From NCBI GenBank assembly GCA_044449065.1, contig JBIOHP010000021.1, positions 5,937 through 69,936 on the forward strand: a DNA stretch of 64,000 nucleotides, in the 5' to 3' direction. Below are positions 63,333 through 64,000 of this stretch, one piece after another. The notes under the pieces are model-generated. The model saw only the letters and a program-made list of their open reading frames with translations, ran no database searches and had not been told where the DNA came from. The position numbers and the translations under genes were made by a program. The stretch comes from JBIOHP01 sp044449065. GTDB lineage: Bacteria; Bacteroidota; Ignavibacteria; UBA10030; SZUA-254. Within the stretch, counting starts at the first letter, position 1; each line of letters starts with the position of its first letter.

Positions 63333-63504
63333 TGCTTCCCATCGTCTCGGTGTGTGTGAAAACGTCATCGCGAGTCCGCCTCCCGATCGCTTTTGGTGGG
63401 AGGCGGACATGGCGATCTCCTCATATCGATTCAAATTGCGAAACTTTGAATCTAGTTTAGACGACGATCTGGACTTTTCACACACTCTGTCTCGGTGGGA
63501 AGCA
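63333..63504. repeat. 172-bp element with interrupted terminal inverted repeats
   Basis: The outer arms TGCTTCCCA (63333-63341) and TGGGAAGCA (63496-63504) are perfect inverted repeats, as are GTGTGTGAAAA (63352-63362) and TTTTCACACAC (63475-63485). Between each pair lies GTCTCGG in the same orientation in both arms (63344-63350 and 63489-63495), so inverted and direct repeats are combined. The inside holds the palindromic repeat at 63364. There is no transposase frame, so if mobile it would be MITE-like. Confidence 0.6.
63364..63451. repeat. Palindromic dispersed repeat, copy 1
   Basis: The unit starts GTCATCGCGAG, has a long hairpin with arms GTCCGCCTCCC and GGGAGGCGGAC, then GGCGATCTCCT and a tail ending AAACTTTGAAT. 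The build matches the common REP-like repeats of many bacterial genomes that start TCATtGCGAG and end GCaATCTC. Its partner is at 63692. Confidence 0.6.
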
Positions 63505-63517
63505 CGAATTACTTTTT

Positions 63518-63536
63518 CTGGTACAAAACTGGTACA
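63518..63536 (-). repeat. Two inverted 11-bp iterons
   Basis: Read on the minus strand this is TGTACCAGTTTTGTACCAG, an exact 19-base match to 63622-63640 on the plus strand. The two units start 11 bases apart, as in the larger array. The two arrays face each other across the AT-rich stretch 63537-63599. Confidence 0.75.
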
Positions 63537-63599
63537 GATTATTAAATTATTTTTCAATTCGCATAAACAAAGACATTTTCAATAATTACCCCTTTAACG

Positions 63600-63665
63600 T
63601 GTACCACTTTTGTACCAGAAATGTACCAGTTTTGTACCAGTTTTGTAACACAAGTGTACCGGTTA
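63600..63665 (+). repeat. Six direct 11-bp iterons (TGTACCA core)
   Basis: Units start at 63600, 63611, 63622, 63633, 63644 and 63655, each exactly 11 bases apart. Cores are TGTACCA, TGTACCA, TGTACCA, TGTACCA, TGTAACA and TGTACCG. The spacer bases are mostly T or A. The period is about one helical turn, so all cores face the same side of the DNA. Eleven is not a multiple of three, so the array is not a coding repeat. Confidence 0.78.
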
Positions 63666-63691
63666 ATTTATTCTTCTTACGTCCCCCGATA

Positions 63692-63787
63692 GTCATCGCG
63701 AGGGTCGCGGCAGCTGAACGGCCTGCCCGACTGCGTTGTTCGGGCGGGCGATCTCCTTACATCCATGCAAATCGCTAAACATTGAAT
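63692..63787. repeat. Palindromic dispersed repeat, copy 2
   Basis: The same GTCATCGCGAG start, GGCGATCTCCT after the hairpin, and a tail ending AAACATTGAAT, as in copy 1. The hairpin differs in sequence (GCCTGCCCGA against TCGGGCGGGC), so stem pairing is kept while the bases change. This is typical of a dispersed palindromic family. Confidence 0.6.
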
Positions 63788-63825
63788 ATCGCTCAAACCA
63801 CAAATTGCGGCTATAATTAACTCTC

Positions 63826-63849
63826 TATCCCACCGTCCACGGTGGGATA
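63826..63849. repeat. Perfect 10-bp inverted repeat
   Basis: TATCCCACCG and CGGTGGGATA pair around TCCA. No T-run follows on either strand and no gene end lies near, so it is not an obvious terminator. Confidence 0.6.
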
Positions 63850-64000
63850 TCGGAAGCGCCGCCGCGCCCCATGTAACACCGGAGCGCATGTTAGCTTCCC
63901 ACCGGCGTGGGGGAAAGCAGGAATTTGCCCCTTTTCGTTTATAATGATAACACGGTATATATGCTATATATAATATAAGGACTTTTAGTTAAAATAGCAA

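Larger units (their letters stand above)
63311..64000. other. Gene-free, repeat-rich intergenic end of window
   Basis: 690 bases with no supported gene. In order: a 172-bp inverted-repeat element enclosing a palindromic dispersed repeat, an inverted pair of 11-bp iterons, 63 bases of AT-rich DNA, a six-unit 11-bp direct iteron array, a second copy of the palindromic repeat, a perfect 10-bp hairpin, an imperfect GC-rich hairpin near 63893-63918, and a run of TATA-rich DNA at the right edge. It could be the border of a mobile element continuing to the right. Confidence 0.6.

Noticed and set aside
63352..63585. 77-codon frame in the right-hand repeat region
   Set aside because: It runs across the palindromic repeat and the iterons, has no ribosome binding site and no protein-like composition.

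Overview
The window looks like part of the chromosome of a free-living, Gram-negative, anaerobic or facultative bacterium of the Bacteroidota/Ignavibacteria (FCB) type. This is inferred from the gene families: paired S9 peptidases with DPP-IV, GH92 and GH27 glycosidases with Sec signals, many outer-membrane beta-barrels, large multiheme c-type cytochromes, and a Lnt/DedA/PAP2 envelope block. No marker gene was compared with a database.

Layout. (1) 1-3747: end of an unknown gene, a COG0731-type radical SAM protein, and a coupled pair of a membrane polyferredoxin and a TAT-exported DUF362 protein. (2) 4071-8449: two S9 peptidases. (3) 8657-10949: a PAS-rich soluble histidine kinase overlapping a single-domain response regulator. 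(4) 11463-21973: the most striking region, a tightly packed minus-strand cluster of a membrane cytochrome b, a 20-CxxCH cytochrome, a giant 67-CxxCH cytochrome built from 73-residue three-heme repeats, an outer-membrane barrel, and an FAD/NAD/iron-sulfur oxidoreductase. A CRP/FNR-like palindrome lies upstream. This reads as an electron conduit from the cytoplasm and quinone pool towards the cell surface. (5) 22526-24811: GH27 alpha-galactosidase. (6) 25250-31875: two small exported-protein genes leading into a heavy-metal-type RND efflux operon. (7) 31959-34916: three envelope proteins. (8) 35158-41105: a GH18-NodB-GT2 fusion for polysaccharide synthesis and a GH92 mannosidase. (9) 41335-41589: an intact tRNA-Arg(CCU) preceded by two 90-bp tRNA-derived repeats carrying a hairpin in place of the 3' anticodon arm. 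(10) 41643-63310: mostly housekeeping genes, namely proS, dnaE, trxA, a pilin-like small protein, an acyP-ispF-dedA-pap2-lnt-ltaE run, rimP-nusA-infB-rbfA-ribF-rpsO-pnp (truB is not in its usual place), and gpmI. (11) 63311-64000: a gene-free, repeat-rich end with two copies of a palindromic dispersed repeat, a larger inverted-repeat element, and a six-unit 11-bp iteron array facing an inverted two-unit array across AT-rich DNA.

The best candidates for something undescribed are the 67-heme cytochrome cluster, the tRNA-derived hairpin repeats, and the helically phased iteron array. Functions come from motifs and family knowledge. Heme counts are direct motif counts made by eye.
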